Positions 1 to 9,800 of a DNA stretch of 64,000 nt are shown piece after piece. This DNA comes from Fibrisoma montanum. Lineage in GTDB: Bacteria > Bacteroidota > Bacteroidia > Cytophagales > Spirosomataceae. The notes under the pieces are model-generated. The model saw nothing but the letters and a program-made list of their open reading frames with translations. It made no database searches and had not been told where the DNA came from. Numbering within the stretch: position 1 is the first letter of the stretch; each line of letters begins with the position of its first letter. The translations under genes were made by a program, and so were the position numbers. Location: assembly GCF_003583365.1 (NCBI RefSeq), contig NZ_QXED01000005.1:496001-560000 (forward strand), in the 5' to 3' direction.

Positions 1-459
1 GCGCTGCCCATGCCCTACGTCGTAGGCGCCATGAAGCGGCTCGAACTAATCAAGAAGCATCCCGAACTGCGCGAAAAACTGTGGGAGAACGTACAGGCCC
101 TGCAGAGCGGTCTGCGCGAGCGCGGTTTTAACATTGGCGATACCTCATCGCCTGTAACTCCGGTGCTGTTGCAGAACAACGGCGGCATTCCGGAAGCGAC
201 GGCGATGGTGCGCGATCTGCGGGAGAATTTTGGGGTGTTCTGCTCGATTGTGGTGTACCCGGTCGTGCCGAAAGACGTGATCATGCTGCGCATTATCCCG
301 ACGGCTGCGCATACCCTGGAAGACGTTCAATACACCCTCGAAACGTTCACGGAAGTGTCGGATCGGCTGCAGCGCGGCTACTATCAGGAACTGGCGGCTT
401 CGGGAGCGGCTGTAGCCCCCGAAACGGTTGAAATATCGGCCGAATCTGCCGCAGAATAG
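1..459 (+). CDS. alpha-oxoamine synthase / serine palmitoyltransferase-like aminotransferase, C-terminal part
   Basis: The reading frame is open from the first base, so the gene starts outside the window; only about 152 C-terminal residues are visible, against a family length near 400. Members are PLP-dependent enzymes that condense an amino acid with an acyl-CoA; in Bacteroidota this branch includes serine palmitoyltransferase, the first step of sphingolipid synthesis. The tail shows the small-domain features of the family: an SPVTPVLL strand, a VYPVVPK segment and a LRIIPTAAHT-x-ED motif close to the end, equivalent to the LR-x-TAxHT-EED signature. The PLP lysine lies in the missing part. 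The exact substrate (serine with palmitoyl-CoA, or glycine with acetyl-CoA as in Kbl) cannot be decided from the tail. The next gene, 144 bases downstream, is a histone H1-like protein. Confidence 0.75.
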   Translation, partial: ALPMPYVVGAMKRLELIKKHPELREKLWENVQALQSGLRERGFNIGDTSSPVTPVLLQNNGGIPEATAMVRDLRENFGVFCSIVVYPVVPKDVIMLRIIPTAAHTLEDVQYTLETFTEVSDRLQRGYYQELAASGAAVAPETVEISAESAAE

Positions 460-603
460 CCTTTTTTGCAAAAAGTTGCATTTTTCGCCTATTTTTTTGG
501 CTTGCCTATTGCGTTGCGTGTGATAATCATTAAATTTCAGCCGAAAACCGCGTTTTTAGCGGAATTTGGGCATTTTTTCACACTTTAACCCATACGTATC
601 GCT

Positions 604-789
604 ATGGCACGCTTCGATGAAGTAAAGAATCTGGTAATGTCACTGGAGGCCGATTTCGAAAAGTTCTACGAGAAGAACAATCAGGCCGCAGGTACTCGTG
701 TTCGCAAGGGCATGCAGGATCTGAAAACCCTGGCACAAACCATCCGCTCGGAAGTTCAGGACAAAAAGAACACCGCCGAGAAAGCGTAA
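604..789 (+). CDS. Bacteroidota histone H1-like protein
   Basis: A 61-residue, highly charged, probably all-helical protein with many Lys/Arg and Glu residues and no signal peptide or membrane segment. Its start (MARFDEVKNLV), the central GTRVRKGMQDLKxLAQ segment and the lysine-rich tail match the short histone H1 / Hc1-like proteins typical of Bacteroidota, thought to bind DNA or act in nucleoid organisation. The ATG at 604 is the only sensible start. A strong terminator follows within 80 bases, so it is probably monocistronic and highly expressed. The family match is recalled rather than computed; function beyond DNA association is unknown. Confidence 0.85.
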   Translation: MARFDEVKNLVMSLEADFEKFYEKNNQAAGTRVRKGMQDLKTLAQTIRSEVQDKKNTAEKA

Positions 790-833
790 TCTACCGGCCA
801 GTATGGCCAGGCCTCCCCGGCCAGCAAAGCTAG

Positions 834-866
834 CCCCGCCCAAGCGTTTTCTTCGGCGGGGTTTTC
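834..866 (+). terminator. Rho-independent terminator of the histone H1 gene
   Basis: A 7-bp GC stem (CCCCGCC at 834-840 pairing with GGCGGGG at 855-861) is followed by TTTT. It lies 45 bases after the histone stop codon in the right orientation. Confidence 0.8.
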
Positions 867-951
867 TGTGGTTTGTGGTTTTGCCGTCCGTGGTTTTAGA
901 GTTTGTGGTTCGTGGTTTGTAGTTCGCGGGCCAGACTACAAACCACAAATT

Positions 952-1365
952 TTATATCTTCTCCTGGTGCATCAGCGTAGCGACGCCCCGCATCACTACT
1001 TTTTTCGTCTGAACGTCGCGGACTTCGCCCTGGATTTCGGCCGTATGTTTAGCCGGGTTGACGGCCTGTACCGTAAACGTCACTTCGTAGTCTGTATCGA
1101 CGAACATCGGCCGGAGAAATTCCAGGGTTTGTCCTAAATACACGGAGCCAAAACCGGGGAACTCGGTACCCAGCACTTTGGTAAAAACGCTGGCCCCCAG
1201 CATGCCATGAATGATAGGGCGTTTGAACGGAGTCCGGGCCGCAAAGTCCGGGTCGAGGTGGAGCGGATTGTTATCACCGGTAATACGGGCAAACTCAATC
1301 ACGTCGGCCTGCGAGAAGCGGAACGTGTACTGATGGACAGCGTTGAGGCCAAATTCGGTTGTCAT
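952..1365 (-). CDS. MaoC family dehydratase ((R)-enoyl-CoA hydratase-like)
   Basis: A single hot-dog-fold domain of 137 residues when started at the ATG at 1365; the frame stays open a further 23 codons upstream, but that extension does not look like the family. The hydratase-2 signature is clear: TGDNNPLHLDPDFA, with the catalytic dyad at about D31 and H36, then RPIIHGML. The family hydrates trans-2-enoyl-CoA to (R)-3-hydroxyacyl-CoA. A 3-hydroxyacyl-CoA dehydrogenase homologue sits nearby on the same strand (2753-3649), though an acyltransferase gene on the other strand separates them. Short single-domain MaoC proteins can also act on other thioesters, so the substrate is open. Confidence 0.88.
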   Translation of the reverse strand: MTTEFGLNAVHQYTFRFSQADVIEFARITGDNNPLHLDPDFAARTPFKRPIIHGMLGASVFTKVLGTEFPGFGSVYLGQTLEFLRPMFVDTDYEVTFTVQAVNPAKHTAEIQGEVRDVQTKKVVMRGVATLMHQEKI

Positions 1366-1507
1366 ACAATACGTAAAGTCAATCGGTTGAATTATTGTCG
1401 CTGCAAAGCTACCCAGTCCATTCGCTATTTTCACGCTAAAATCTGCTCAAATGAGCGTAGTTTTGTTTCGCGGGCCGACCAATCCCTGATTGCGGCTCAT
1501 CGTACTT

Positions 1508-2743
1508 ATGCTGAAAAATCTGTTTTCGCTCGGTGTGTCGCATGTCCCGCGGGTATTCGGGCTGGACGTTATGCGGGCGGCTGCCATCCTGATTGTGGTG
1601 GATGCTCACGCTACCGTAGCGCTGAAAGACTATTACCGGGGCGGTTTCTGGCATGTCCTGCTGCCCGACGGCGTAGAGCTATTCTTTGTCCTGAGCGGCT
1701 TCCTGATTGGCGGTATCCTGATCCGGTCGTATGAGAAAAAAGGGCGGTTCGACCGCGATCTGCTGCTCAACTTCTGGACGCGCCGGTGGTTCCGAACCCT
1801 GCCTAACTACTACCTCGTGCTGATCGGGCTGGTGGCGTTTAACCTGCTGCGGGCCTGGCGGAGCGGCCTGCACCATACGCTGCCACCGAAAGAAACCCTG
1901 GCTAAATACTTCTTTTTTCTGCAAAACTTTGCCAGCTACATCCCCGATTTCTTCCCGGAAACATGGAGCCTGGCCATTGAAGAATGGTCGTACATTACCC
2001 TGCCGCTCGTGCTGTGGCTATTCCACGCACTGATGCCTGCTCACTGGCCGCGTCGCCGGATTGTGCTGTCGACGGTACTGCTGATCATTCTGGGGACAAA
2101 CGCCTACCGATTGGTTAATGCCATCCGGATACCGATTTCGGAAGGGGAGCTGGGCTACCGGGGGATTGTGCTGAGTCGGCTGGACGCTATATCGTACGGG
2201 GTGCTGGCCGCTTACGTCAAGCAGTACTTCCCGACCTGGTGGAATGATCCGCGCGTTCGTCGGCAGACGTTGATTGCCGGGTTGTTACTGACGATGCTGA
2301 CGGCGTTTACGGCCTCCATCTTTATCCTGAAGTACTACGTCGAGGCTGGAATTTACAGTGGGTACGTTTTCTACAAACGGACGTTCTACTTCCCGGTAGC
2401 CGGCCTGAGCATGGCGCTGCTGCTGCCGTACATGGATGGCTGGCGAACGGCCGATGCCGCGCGGCCCGCCGTATGGGCGCGGGCCGTGACGCACATCAGC
2501 CTCATTTCGTATTCGATGTATCTGCTCAACCTGACGCCCATCATGGTCAACATGGTGGAGCGCATTCCTACTACGTCCGAAACAGTCGGCTGGGCAAAAG
2601 TCGGGTTATTCTGGGTGCTGGTGCTGGTGCTGTCGACGCTGCTGTACAAGTTCTTCGAGCGCCCCGTAACCGACCTTCGCGACCGGCTATCGGTCAAAGA
2701 ACCCAAGATTACCGAACCGGCCGGTCTGAGTAAACAACTCTGA
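1508..2743 (+). CDS. acyltransferase-3 family membrane protein (OafA/YrhL-like)
   Basis: An integral membrane O-acyltransferase-type protein of 411 residues with about ten hydrophobic segments. The N-terminal signature Gly-Leu-Asp-x-x-Arg-Ala-x-Ala (R23) with the conserved His (H34), the FFVLSGFLIGG motif and the RRWFRTLPNYY loop are diagnostic of acyltransferase 3. Family members transfer acetyl or other acyl groups to sugars of lipopolysaccharide, exopolysaccharide or secondary metabolites at the inner membrane. The ATG at 1508 is preferred over an upstream in-frame TTG at 1490. It is divergent from the MaoC gene and convergent with the dehydrogenase at 2753, only 9 bases away. The acceptor cannot be inferred from the context. 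Confidence 0.88.
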   Translation: MLKNLFSLGVSHVPRVFGLDVMRAAAILIVVDAHATVALKDYYRGGFWHVLLPDGVELFFVLSGFLIGGILIRSYEKKGRFDRDLLLNFWTRRWFRTLPNYYLVLIGLVAFNLLRAWRSGLHHTLPPKETLAKYFFFLQNFASYIPDFFPETWSLAIEEWSYITLPLVLWLFHALMPAHWPRRRIVLSTVLLIILGTNAYRLVNAIRIPISEGELGYRGIVLSRLDAISYGVLAAYVKQYFPTWWNDPRVRRQTLIAGLLLTMLTAFTASIFILKYYVEAGIYSGYVFYKRTFYFPVAGLSMALLLPYMDGWRTADAARPAVWARAVTHISLISYSMYLLNLTPIMVNMVERIPTTSETVGWAKVGLFWVLVLVLSTLLYKFFERPVTDLRDRLSVKEPKITEPAGLSKQL

Positions 2744-2752
2744 CAGCGGGCG

Positions 2753-3649
2753 TTACTTCAGGAAATCAGGCTGCCGAAACGCCGGGTTGGGATACGTATA
2801 GAAACCCGCCCGGGTTGCTACGCCTAGCTTGCCTTTGTCGATAAAGTTTTCTTTCAGCAGTTGGGCTGCTTGCAGCATGTCGGTGTCGCCGGTTGCTTCG
2901 GCGTTTTTCAGCGTAATGTTGTACGCCGTCGTCAGGCCGACGACATCATAGATTGCGAAGGGGCCGTTGGGCGCTCCGGTGGCGATCATCCAGGTTTTGT
3001 CGATGGTTTCGGGATCGGCCACGCCCTTTACGTACAGGCGGAGGGCGGCTTCGAGCAGGGGAACCAGCAGCGAGTTGAGGATATAACCCGGCTGTTCTTT
3101 GTGGATCGGAAGCGCCACCATGCCAATGGCTTTGGCAAAGTCAACCACCGTATCAAAAACGGCCGGATCGGTGCCCGGGTGCCCCATGATCTCGGCGGTG
3201 TTCTGTCGCCAGATGTTGTTGGCAAAATGCAGGGCCAGGAAGCGGTCGGGGCGGCCGGTCTGCTCCGCAAATTGACTGGGCAGCAACGTAGACGAGTTGG
3301 TGGCAAAAATCGTTTTAGCCGGTGCCACCTTCCCCAATTGACTATAAAAATCGCTTTTAATCCTGACGTTTTCCGGGATAGCCTCAATGGCCAGGTCAGC
3401 ATCCTGAACGGCCTGGGTCATGTCCGTCGAGTAGCTTATCCGATGAAAGGTCGCATCGATTGCGTCCTGAGCTGCGCCAAGATCTCTCTTAAAATGCTCC
3501 CCCAGCTCCATGAAGCGGGTTTTTGCCTTGTCGAGCAGTTCATCGTTCAGATCGTAAACGGTTACGTTAAACGTGTGAAAAGCGGTTTGGAAAGTAATCT
3601 GGCTGCCCAGCACACCCGATCCAAATACGGCGACGTTCTTGATATCCAT
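2753..3649 (-). CDS. 3-hydroxyacyl-CoA dehydrogenase family protein
   Basis: 298 residues, the size of a stand-alone NAD-dependent L-3-hydroxyacyl-CoA dehydrogenase. An N-terminal Rossmann fold carries GSGVLG (G10-x-G12-x-x-G15). The catalytic His is in the ALHFAN segment near residue 140, with the partnering Glu in the following TAEIM. The C-terminal half has the helical 3HCDH domain (KEQPGYILNSLLVPLLEAA, and GPNGPFAIYDVVGL). The enzyme would oxidise 3-hydroxyacyl-CoA to 3-ketoacyl-CoA in beta-oxidation or act as a 3-hydroxybutyryl-CoA dehydrogenase. The usual G-x-HFFNP is changed to a HFANNIWRQN form, seen in some Bacteroidota and Firmicutes paralogues, so the precise chain-length preference is open. 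Confidence 0.9.
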   Translation of the reverse strand: MDIKNVAVFGSGVLGSQITFQTAFHTFNVTVYDLNDELLDKAKTRFMELGEHFKRDLGAAQDAIDATFHRISYSTDMTQAVQDADLAIEAIPENVRIKSDFYSQLGKVAPAKTIFATNSSTLLPSQFAEQTGRPDRFLALHFANNIWRQNTAEIMGHPGTDPAVFDTVVDFAKAIGMVALPIHKEQPGYILNSLLVPLLEAALRLYVKGVADPETIDKTWMIATGAPNGPFAIYDVVGLTTAYNITLKNAEATGDTDMLQAAQLLKENFIDKGKLGVATRAGFYTYPNPAFRQPDFLK

Positions 3650-3820
3650 CCTGATTGGTTGTTGATTACGCTTTCATCAGTCACCCGTCTGGCTAACTGT
3701 TCTGTAAAAACATTAACCTGATCCGATGGACAAAGGCCGGATTTTCTGCTAGGCTTTTATTTCCCAGTCGCAATTTTAATGAAATTGTCAGGATACGGTT
3801 CTGAGGTTCAGCTAACGTAC

Positions 3821-4591
3821 TTACCAACCTAATCCGACAATGACATTAATTCTGAACGAATACGACGAAGCTCCTAACATACTTCTATAAATGTAATTTC
3901 TTCCATAAGTAGTAATCTCTGGTCCTATGTTAACATCAGTATAGCCTCGTCTACCTAAGCGTTGCTGAATTCCCCATTGAAAAGCAAAAGATGGTTGATT
4001 AAGCTTGCTTAAAGGCGTGTTCGAAGAAGAACGATTTTCTCCATTGATAGGATCATACTGGCGATAATTCGAGTAAAATAGTATAGGACGCTCGGCTTGT
4101 GCTGCTAAATAAAAACCTGATAGATTATTGGCCGATTTACCTTGACGTATTCGTCGGGCTAATCCGTAATAGTAGCGAATGGCTGTTTTGGCATTTATTG
4201 ATGCAGCAAGGCTTTGAATTTCAGTTTTATATGGAGGATTAAATGTAGTAGTTCTGTCAAGTTTATTTGATGAGTAGTCAACTGAATTTTCTATACCGAA
4301 CAAAACAGAGAAGGAAGGGCTTACTTTTCGTTCAATAGAAAGATCTGTGTCAAGGCCGACACCAAAACCTATCTTTGATGATTGCGCTAGTAATCTCGTG
4401 TTCGGCCAGAATCCTAACTTTATCAATGTTTTCTCTTCTACGTTAGCACGAGTGATGTAGCGGATGAAGCGTTTGACCTCGGCTTTAGAGATCTTATCGT
4501 CTTCTGTTTGGTACTCGGTTCGAACAGAGTCAGTCTGGGCATGGGCTGTTATGGCAAACAGCAGTAGGATGGAGGTAAAAGGGTAGCGCAT
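3821..4591 (-). CDS. exported hypothetical protein, probable beta-barrel
   Basis: Not recognised. 256 residues with a Sec signal peptide ending in AHAQ. The remainder is rich in alternating polar/aromatic strands and ends with an aromatic residue (GLGW), as outer-membrane beta-barrels do. The base composition is clearly more AT-rich than its neighbours, which may indicate recent acquisition or relaxed selection. It lies 16 bases downstream of the DUF4097-like gene and could be the last gene of the sigma/anti-sigma operon that starts at 6699. Its role is unknown; an envelope location is inferred. Confidence 0.65.
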   Translation of the reverse strand: MRYPFTSILLLFAITAHAQTDSVRTEYQTEDDKISKAEVKRFIRYITRANVEEKTLIKLGFWPNTRLLAQSSKIGFGVGLDTDLSIERKVSPSFSVLFGIENSVDYSSNKLDRTTTFNPPYKTEIQSLAASINAKTAIRYYYGLARRIRQGKSANNLSGFYLAAQAERPILFYSNYRQYDPINGENRSSSNTPLSKLNQPSFAFQWGIQQRLGRRGYTDVNIGPEITTYGRNYIYRSMLGASSYSFRINVIVGLGW

Positions 4592-4607
4592 ATGATTAGT
4601 GTTAATT

Positions 4608-5510
4608 TTATTTGCTGCTGAAGGATCGTTCGCCCTGAATCGTCACCGGGCTATAGGTGTTGTGAATAATAATCTCTGTCTTTCGGCCGGCCGGCTGGAG
4701 CGTGAACGTCTGTCGACCGCCGTAGCTACCCACCTGACTACTGTAGGCTTCCGGAACGCGGATGGTTGATTGCGCGGCCATGACATCGTAGCGGAAATCA
4801 GCCACGCGCTGGGGAGAAAAGACAATATCGGTACGGGCGGCTTCTACACGTAACGCATTGAGCGTGGCCGCATTGGGCACAATGGTTAGCTTTCCGTACC
4901 GGCTTTCAATATGACTTGTTCCGCCGAGGTCGAGCAGGCTGATATCAGCTTTTTGCGCTTTGCAGACCAGCGTTGCGTTTACACCCCGACCGTCGACATC
5001 GCCGTACTCGGACGTAATATTGAGTTTGCCGGCTACGTCGTCGAGCGTCAGCCTGCCAAACTCAAACTTCAGCGATACGTCGCCGGACAACTCGCGCAAG
5101 GTCACATCGCCAAATGAATTATTCAGTGAGAGAATGGCCTTACTGGGAACACTCACTTCATAAATAGCCTTAAGCTGGCTCTGCAACTTGCCTGCCCGCT
5201 GCGGAATTACAAACCGGTTTGATAAGTCCAGTTCGTTACCGTTGGTCTGGAGGGTGTATTGGTGGTACGCCACTTCGCGCTCGGCAACAGATCGGTCGGG
5301 GTGTTTGGCTACGAGCCGGAGCGTAACCGAAACCGTGGGGCGGTTCCAGCCTTTGATCGTTACGTCGGCTTTCTGGGCGTTCAGGTGCAGTCGTTGGCCA
5401 TTGGTGTAAGGCAGGTCTTTCTCAATGACTTTGGTCACCACCTGCACGGACGTCTGCGCCAATCCTGGAAGCGGGATACACAGTAGGGCGATGAGTTTCA
5501 GGAGTTTCAT
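4608..5510 (-). CDS. exported DUF4097-like beta-helix protein
   Basis: 300 residues with a signal peptide ending at GLAQ. After it come repeated short-strand units such as SLNNSFGDVTLRELSGDV and LNITSEYGDVDGRGV, the pattern of DUF4097 / putative adhesin right-handed beta-helix proteins. The start codon overlaps the stop of the upstream anti-sigma-like gene (ATGA at 5507-5510), so translation is coupled. In Bacteroidota such proteins are often encoded next to ECF sigma/anti-sigma pairs and are presumed envelope proteins. No enzymatic motif is seen. Confidence 0.75.
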   Translation of the reverse strand: MKLLKLIALLCIPLPGLAQTSVQVVTKVIEKDLPYTNGQRLHLNAQKADVTIKGWNRPTVSVTLRLVAKHPDRSVAEREVAYHQYTLQTNGNELDLSNRFVIPQRAGKLQSQLKAIYEVSVPSKAILSLNNSFGDVTLRELSGDVSLKFEFGRLTLDDVAGKLNITSEYGDVDGRGVNATLVCKAQKADISLLDLGGTSHIESRYGKLTIVPNAATLNALRVEAARTDIVFSPQRVADFRYDVMAAQSTIRVPEAYSSQVGSYGGRQTFTLQPAGRKTEIIIHNTYSPVTIQGERSFSSK

Positions 5511-6172
5511 GAGCGCAGGAGGGTAATAAGCTCTTTAGTGACTTCGGCTCGTTGGTTTTCGACCCGAATCTGCGCTTTGATTAGCGCTGGATCGTCGCCG
5601 AAGGTCAGCCGTTCTTTCTCGATGCGTTCCCGCTCGGCGTTTAAGTCGGTCAGTTGATTGCGGAGTTCGTGCACTTCGGGGCGCTGGCAAACGAACCGCT
5701 GTTCGAGGCACTGCTGGGCGATAAACGCTTCGGCCCGTTCGTCGGCCGATGTGGGTTCAGATTCCGGCAGCGCCGTTGTCGGGGTGGGGGAGGCAGTTTC
5801 TACGGCGTATTCAACCCGTATCTGCTCGTCTGCTTCGAGGGGTAAGGTTAGCCAGAATCCAACTGCGAGAAACACCGCGGCTGCCGCAGCCACCCAGCCC
5901 CAGAGCGGGCGAAGCTGGCCGCGCTGATCAGCCGTTGCCGGATGGGGAACTACCGGAGTTTCGGTCGCTGCCGGGCCGCGGGTACTTCCGGCCTCGCTGC
6001 TCAACTCACGTTCAATCGAAGACCAAAGATCTGCTTTGGGTTCATAGTGCGGCAGGTCATTGATGGCCTTCGTTAACCGCTCGTCCGCATCCAGGTTAGC
6101 CGAGACCCGCGCCCAGAGGTTTTCGTCCGGGTCGTGTTCGGGCAGGTCAGAAAAGAGGTCGTTTATGGTCAT
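5507..6172 (-). CDS. membrane-anchored anti-sigma factor-like protein
   Basis: 221 residues: an acidic cytoplasmic N-terminal half, one transmembrane segment at about residues 91-112 (WGWVAAAAAVFLAVGFWL), then an extracytoplasmic part ending in a coiled-coil-like Glu/Arg-rich helix. It overlaps the sigma gene upstream by 4 nt (6169-6172) and the DUF4097-like gene downstream by 4 nt. Position and topology fit an anti-sigma factor that holds the adjacent ECF sigma factor at the membrane. No zinc-binding HxxxCxxC motif is present, so it is not a ZAS-type anti-sigma; the role is inferred from context. Confidence 0.7.
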   Translation of the reverse strand: MTINDLFSDLPEHDPDENLWARVSANLDADERLTKAINDLPHYEPKADLWSSIERELSSEAGSTRGPAATETPVVPHPATADQRGQLRPLWGWVAAAAAVFLAVGFWLTLPLEADEQIRVEYAVETASPTPTTALPESEPTSADERAEAFIAQQCLEQRFVCQRPEVHELRNQLTDLNAERERIEKERLTFGDDPALIKAQIRVENQRAEVTKELITLLRS

Positions 6173-6699
6173 GATAGGCGCTGTCTTAATAATTTCCTGG
6201 CGTAATTCACCTGCGATTTCGAGGTTCCTTCGGCTATACCGAGCATCTCGGCAACTTCCTTGTGGCCGTAGCCTTCTACTTCTACCAGCAGGAACACCGT
6301 GCGGGCGCCGTCGGGAAGCGAGCGGATGGCCGTATCCAGTTCTGCACCGGTCAACGTATCGCGCACAACGACTGGTTGGTCGTGGGCGCTCTCATCAAGC
6401 GTCAGAAACCGGCCTTCGAGCTGTTGCTTGCGAAGCGCCTGCCGGATCACGATCGTCTTGATCCAGGCCCCGAGTGTCGAGCGGAAACTGAACTGATCGA
6501 GGTTTCGGAATACGTCCACGAAAGCATCCTGCAAGGCATCGTTGGCATTGTCGTAGTCATTCAGAATACGGAACGCGGTAGTATACATGGCCCGCTTGTA
6601 CCGATCGTACAGCAGCCGTTGCGCGGATCGGTCATTACTACGGCATCGCTCGACCAGGTCGGATTCGGATATGTCAGCGGGAGTGGCCAAGCGGAACAT
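6169..6699 (-). CDS. ECF-type RNA polymerase sigma factor
   Basis: 176 residues from the ATG at 6699; the frame is open 29 codons further upstream, but the extension is unlike a sigma N-terminus. Region 2 is seen in LLYDRYKRAMYTTAF and the DNANDALQDAFVDVF helix, and region 4 in LPDGARTVFLLVEVEGYGHKEVAEML followed by the GIAEGTSKSQVNYARK recognition helix. This is a standard two-domain ECF factor. It heads the operon sigma, anti-sigma-like, DUF4097-like, exported protein, with 4-nt overlaps indicating tight co-expression. It probably controls an envelope response and its own operon, but no matching promoter motif could be confirmed. Confidence 0.9.
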   Translation of the reverse strand: MFRLATPADISESDLVERCRSNDRSAQRLLYDRYKRAMYTTAFRILNDYDNANDALQDAFVDVFRNLDQFSFRSTLGAWIKTIVIRQALRKQQLEGRFLTLDESAHDQPVVVRDTLTGAELDTAIRSLPDGARTVFLLVEVEGYGHKEVAEMLGIAEGTSKSQVNYARKLLRQRLS

Positions 6700-6769
6700 G
6701 ATGTCTACTGTTACGTACCAAAGTGCAACGTAGACGCGAAAAGGTTGGAAGCCTGAGAAATTTTTATGA

Positions 6770-6817
6770 TTTTGGTTTACCCCCAACCGTCCTTCAGGGG
6801 GTTGGGGTAAACCAAAA
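6770..6817. repeat. 18-bp inverted repeat between acrB-like and sigma genes
   Basis: The right arm 6800-6817 is the reverse complement of 6770-6788 except for one extra C in the left arm; the loop is about 11 bases. A- and T-runs lie at the outer ends, so it could fold as a terminator hairpin on either strand. It sits directly beyond the terminator of the efflux operon and upstream of the sigma factor gene. Confidence 0.7.
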
Positions 6818-6842
6818 AAAAGCCTGCTTTTACGAGCAGGCT
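6814..6842 (-). terminator. Rho-independent terminator of the RND efflux operon
   Basis: On the minus strand an 8-bp stem (AGCCTGCT at 6842-6835 with AGCAGGCT at 6828-6821) is followed by a run of T (6820-6814). It lies 25 bases after the stop of the RND permease gene. A second hairpin (6770-6817) follows immediately. Confidence 0.85.
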
Positions 6843-6866
6843 ATATAAAATCACTATAGATTAAGA

Positions 6867-9800
6867 TTAACCAATCGCTTTGGCGACCTCCAGTTCCTGG
6901 GACTTTTTCGGGGTTGTGGGTTTCTTCGTAAACCGGGCAATGAGCCGGTCAACGACGAGGTACATGGCCGGTACCACCAGCAGCGTCAGCAGCATGGACG
7001 AGGTCAGACCGCCGATGATGACCCAGGCCATACCGTTCTTTGTTTCGGCACCGGCACCGCTGGCCAGCGCAATCGGCAGCATACCCAGAATCATCGCCAG
7101 GGTCGTCATCAGGATCGGGCGCAGACGTTCCTTGCCGGCTTCGATCAGCGCGTGAACGACATCGTGGCCTTCCGCTTTCAACTGATTGGCAAAGTCAACG
7201 ATCAGAATGGCGTTCTTGGCAACCAGACCGAGCAGCATGATCATACCCACAATCGAGAACACCGTCAGGCTTTCCATCGTCAGCGCCAGGGCCAGCAACG
7301 CTCCGATCAGGGCAACCGGAATCGAGAACAGAACGACGAACGGATACACCACGCTTTCGTAGAGCGCCACCATGATGAAATACACCAGCAAAATGGCAAT
7401 CATCAGGGCCAGGCCCAGACTACCGAAGGCGTCGGACTGTTGCTGCAATTGACCCAGGTACTGAATTGACACGCCTTCGGGCAGTTTTTGCTGAGCCATC
7501 TTGGCCTGAATGTCGCTACCGACCGTACCGACCGGACGGCCTACCACCTGGGCGTTGATCGTTACCGACGACAGTCGGTCGATCCGTTCCAGTACGCTTT
7601 CGCCGATCTGCTCCTGCACCGTCGCAAACTGCGACAGTTCGAACGTTCGGCCCTGGTTGTTGACGAACGTCAGCCGGCTTACGTCCTGCGGACTCGTACG
7701 GTCAAAACGATCCAGGCTGATCAGGATGTCGTATTCGTTACCGCCCTGTTTGAACTTCGACTGGTCGTTGCCGCGGAAAGCGTTTTGCAGCGCCATACCT
7801 ACGTCCGTTGCGTTGATACCCAGTTGGGCCATCTTCTCCCGGTCGAGGTTGACCGTTACCTCAGGCTTCGGATCTTTCACCGAATACTTCACGTCCTGCG
7901 TGCCCGGCACCGATTTCGTTACGTTCATAACGGTAGCGGCTGCTTCCCGAATGTCCTTCAGGTTAGTGCCTTTCACCGCGATCTGGATCGGAGCCTGCTG
8001 GGCACCGACAATTCCCACGGGGCTAACCGTAACTTTTACTCCCGGAATCTGGCCCACTTCTTTCTTCAGTACCTGCCCAAACTCTTCGGTCGATATGGTA
8101 CGCTGTTTTTTGTCAACCAGCTTCACGTTCAGGTCGGCAATGTTGCTGTTCGAGGCCGTCGCCAGACCGTTGCTGCTGTACCCGACGTTGGTAAAGACGT
8201 TGGTCACCTCAGGGTGCTTCATGATGATCTGCTCAGCCCGTTGTGCCAGCGAGTTGGTCTGGTAAATCGAAGCCGTTGGAGCCAGCTCGATGTTTACGTT
8301 CATCTCGCCCTGATCACTCTGCGGCATGAACGCGCCACCGATGAAACCCGCCGGAACGAGGGCAATGGAACCCACCAGCAGGGCAATGACGGTTAAGAAA
8401 ATCCAGCGCTTGTGACCCAGCACCCACACCAGAATACGGCCGTAAGCTTCCGTCAGGCGGCTGATCATGTTTTCAAAACCTATGTTCAGGCGACCCCACA
8501 GCGACTTCGGATTGAGCACTTCGATTTTGCCAAACCGGGAAGCCAGCAACGGCGTCAGTGTGAACGACACCAGCAAGCTCATCAGCGTCGAGAAAACGAC
8601 CACCAGCGCAAATTCGCGGAGAATATTTCCGATCAAACCACCGGTCATGGCCAGCGGCACGAATACCACAACGTCCACCAGCGTAATGGCGAGGGCCGTA
8701 AAACCGATCTCGCTCCGGCCGTCGAGAGCCGCCGTACGCTTGTCTTTCCCCATTTCAAGGTGTCGGTTGATGTTCTCCAACACCACAATCGAGTCGTCGA
8801 CCAGGATACCAACAACGAGCGAAAGGGCCATCAGGGTCATCAGATTCAGTGAGAAGCCCATCAGGTACATCAGCGCGAACGTTGGAATCATCGACGACGG
8901 CAGGGCTACCAGCACGAACATGGCCGACCGGAAGCTGTGCAGGAACAGCAGCATAACCACCGATACGATCAGAATGGCCAGCCCCATGTCAAACACCACC
9001 GCGTCGGCCGAAGCCAGTGTGTACACCGACTGGTCGGCGGCAATATTGAACTTCAGGTTGATATTGCTGTACTGCTTCTCAAGCTGCCTGATGCGCTGCT
9101 GCGTCAGTTGGCTCACCGACACGGCGTTGGCATCCGACTGCTTCTGGATCTGCAAACCGATGGACGGTTGGGCGTTGATGTGGTTAATAGCCGTCGGTTT
9201 GGTCGTTGCGTCGACCACTTCCGCTACGTCCTTGAGCAACACTTCGCTGCCGTTGGCCCGGCGGGCCACGATCAGATTACGCATCCGGTTCGTCGTCTCG
9301 ACGGAGGCATCAAACCGAATCGAATACTGAGACTCCCGGGTTTCTAGCTGCCCCGCCGGGAAACTGGTATTGGCGGCTGCAATGGCCTGTGACACCTGCC
9401 CGATAGACAAACCGTAGCCCCGGAGTTTTTCCTGGTTAACGTTAACCTGAATTTCGCGCTCGTTACCACCGATGACGTTAACCTGACCAACCCCTGATAC
9501 GTTGGAAAGCTGGGGTTTGATGTTATCATCAATCAGGTCGTACAGTTTTGTCGGCGGCAGATTGGCCGTGACGCCCATCCGCAGCACCGGCAGTTCGTCG
9601 GTCGAGAACTTGTTGATAATCGGGCGGTCGGCTTCGTCGGGCAACAGGTTGATAATCTGTTCTACTTTCCGTTGGGCATCCTGTTGCGCCAGGGTTGTAT
9701 TCACCCCGTTTTTCAGTTGAATAACCACGATGGATGCCCCCTCCTGCGAGGTAGACGTCATGCGGTCAAGACCTTCCAGTGACGACAAGGCGTCTTCAAT

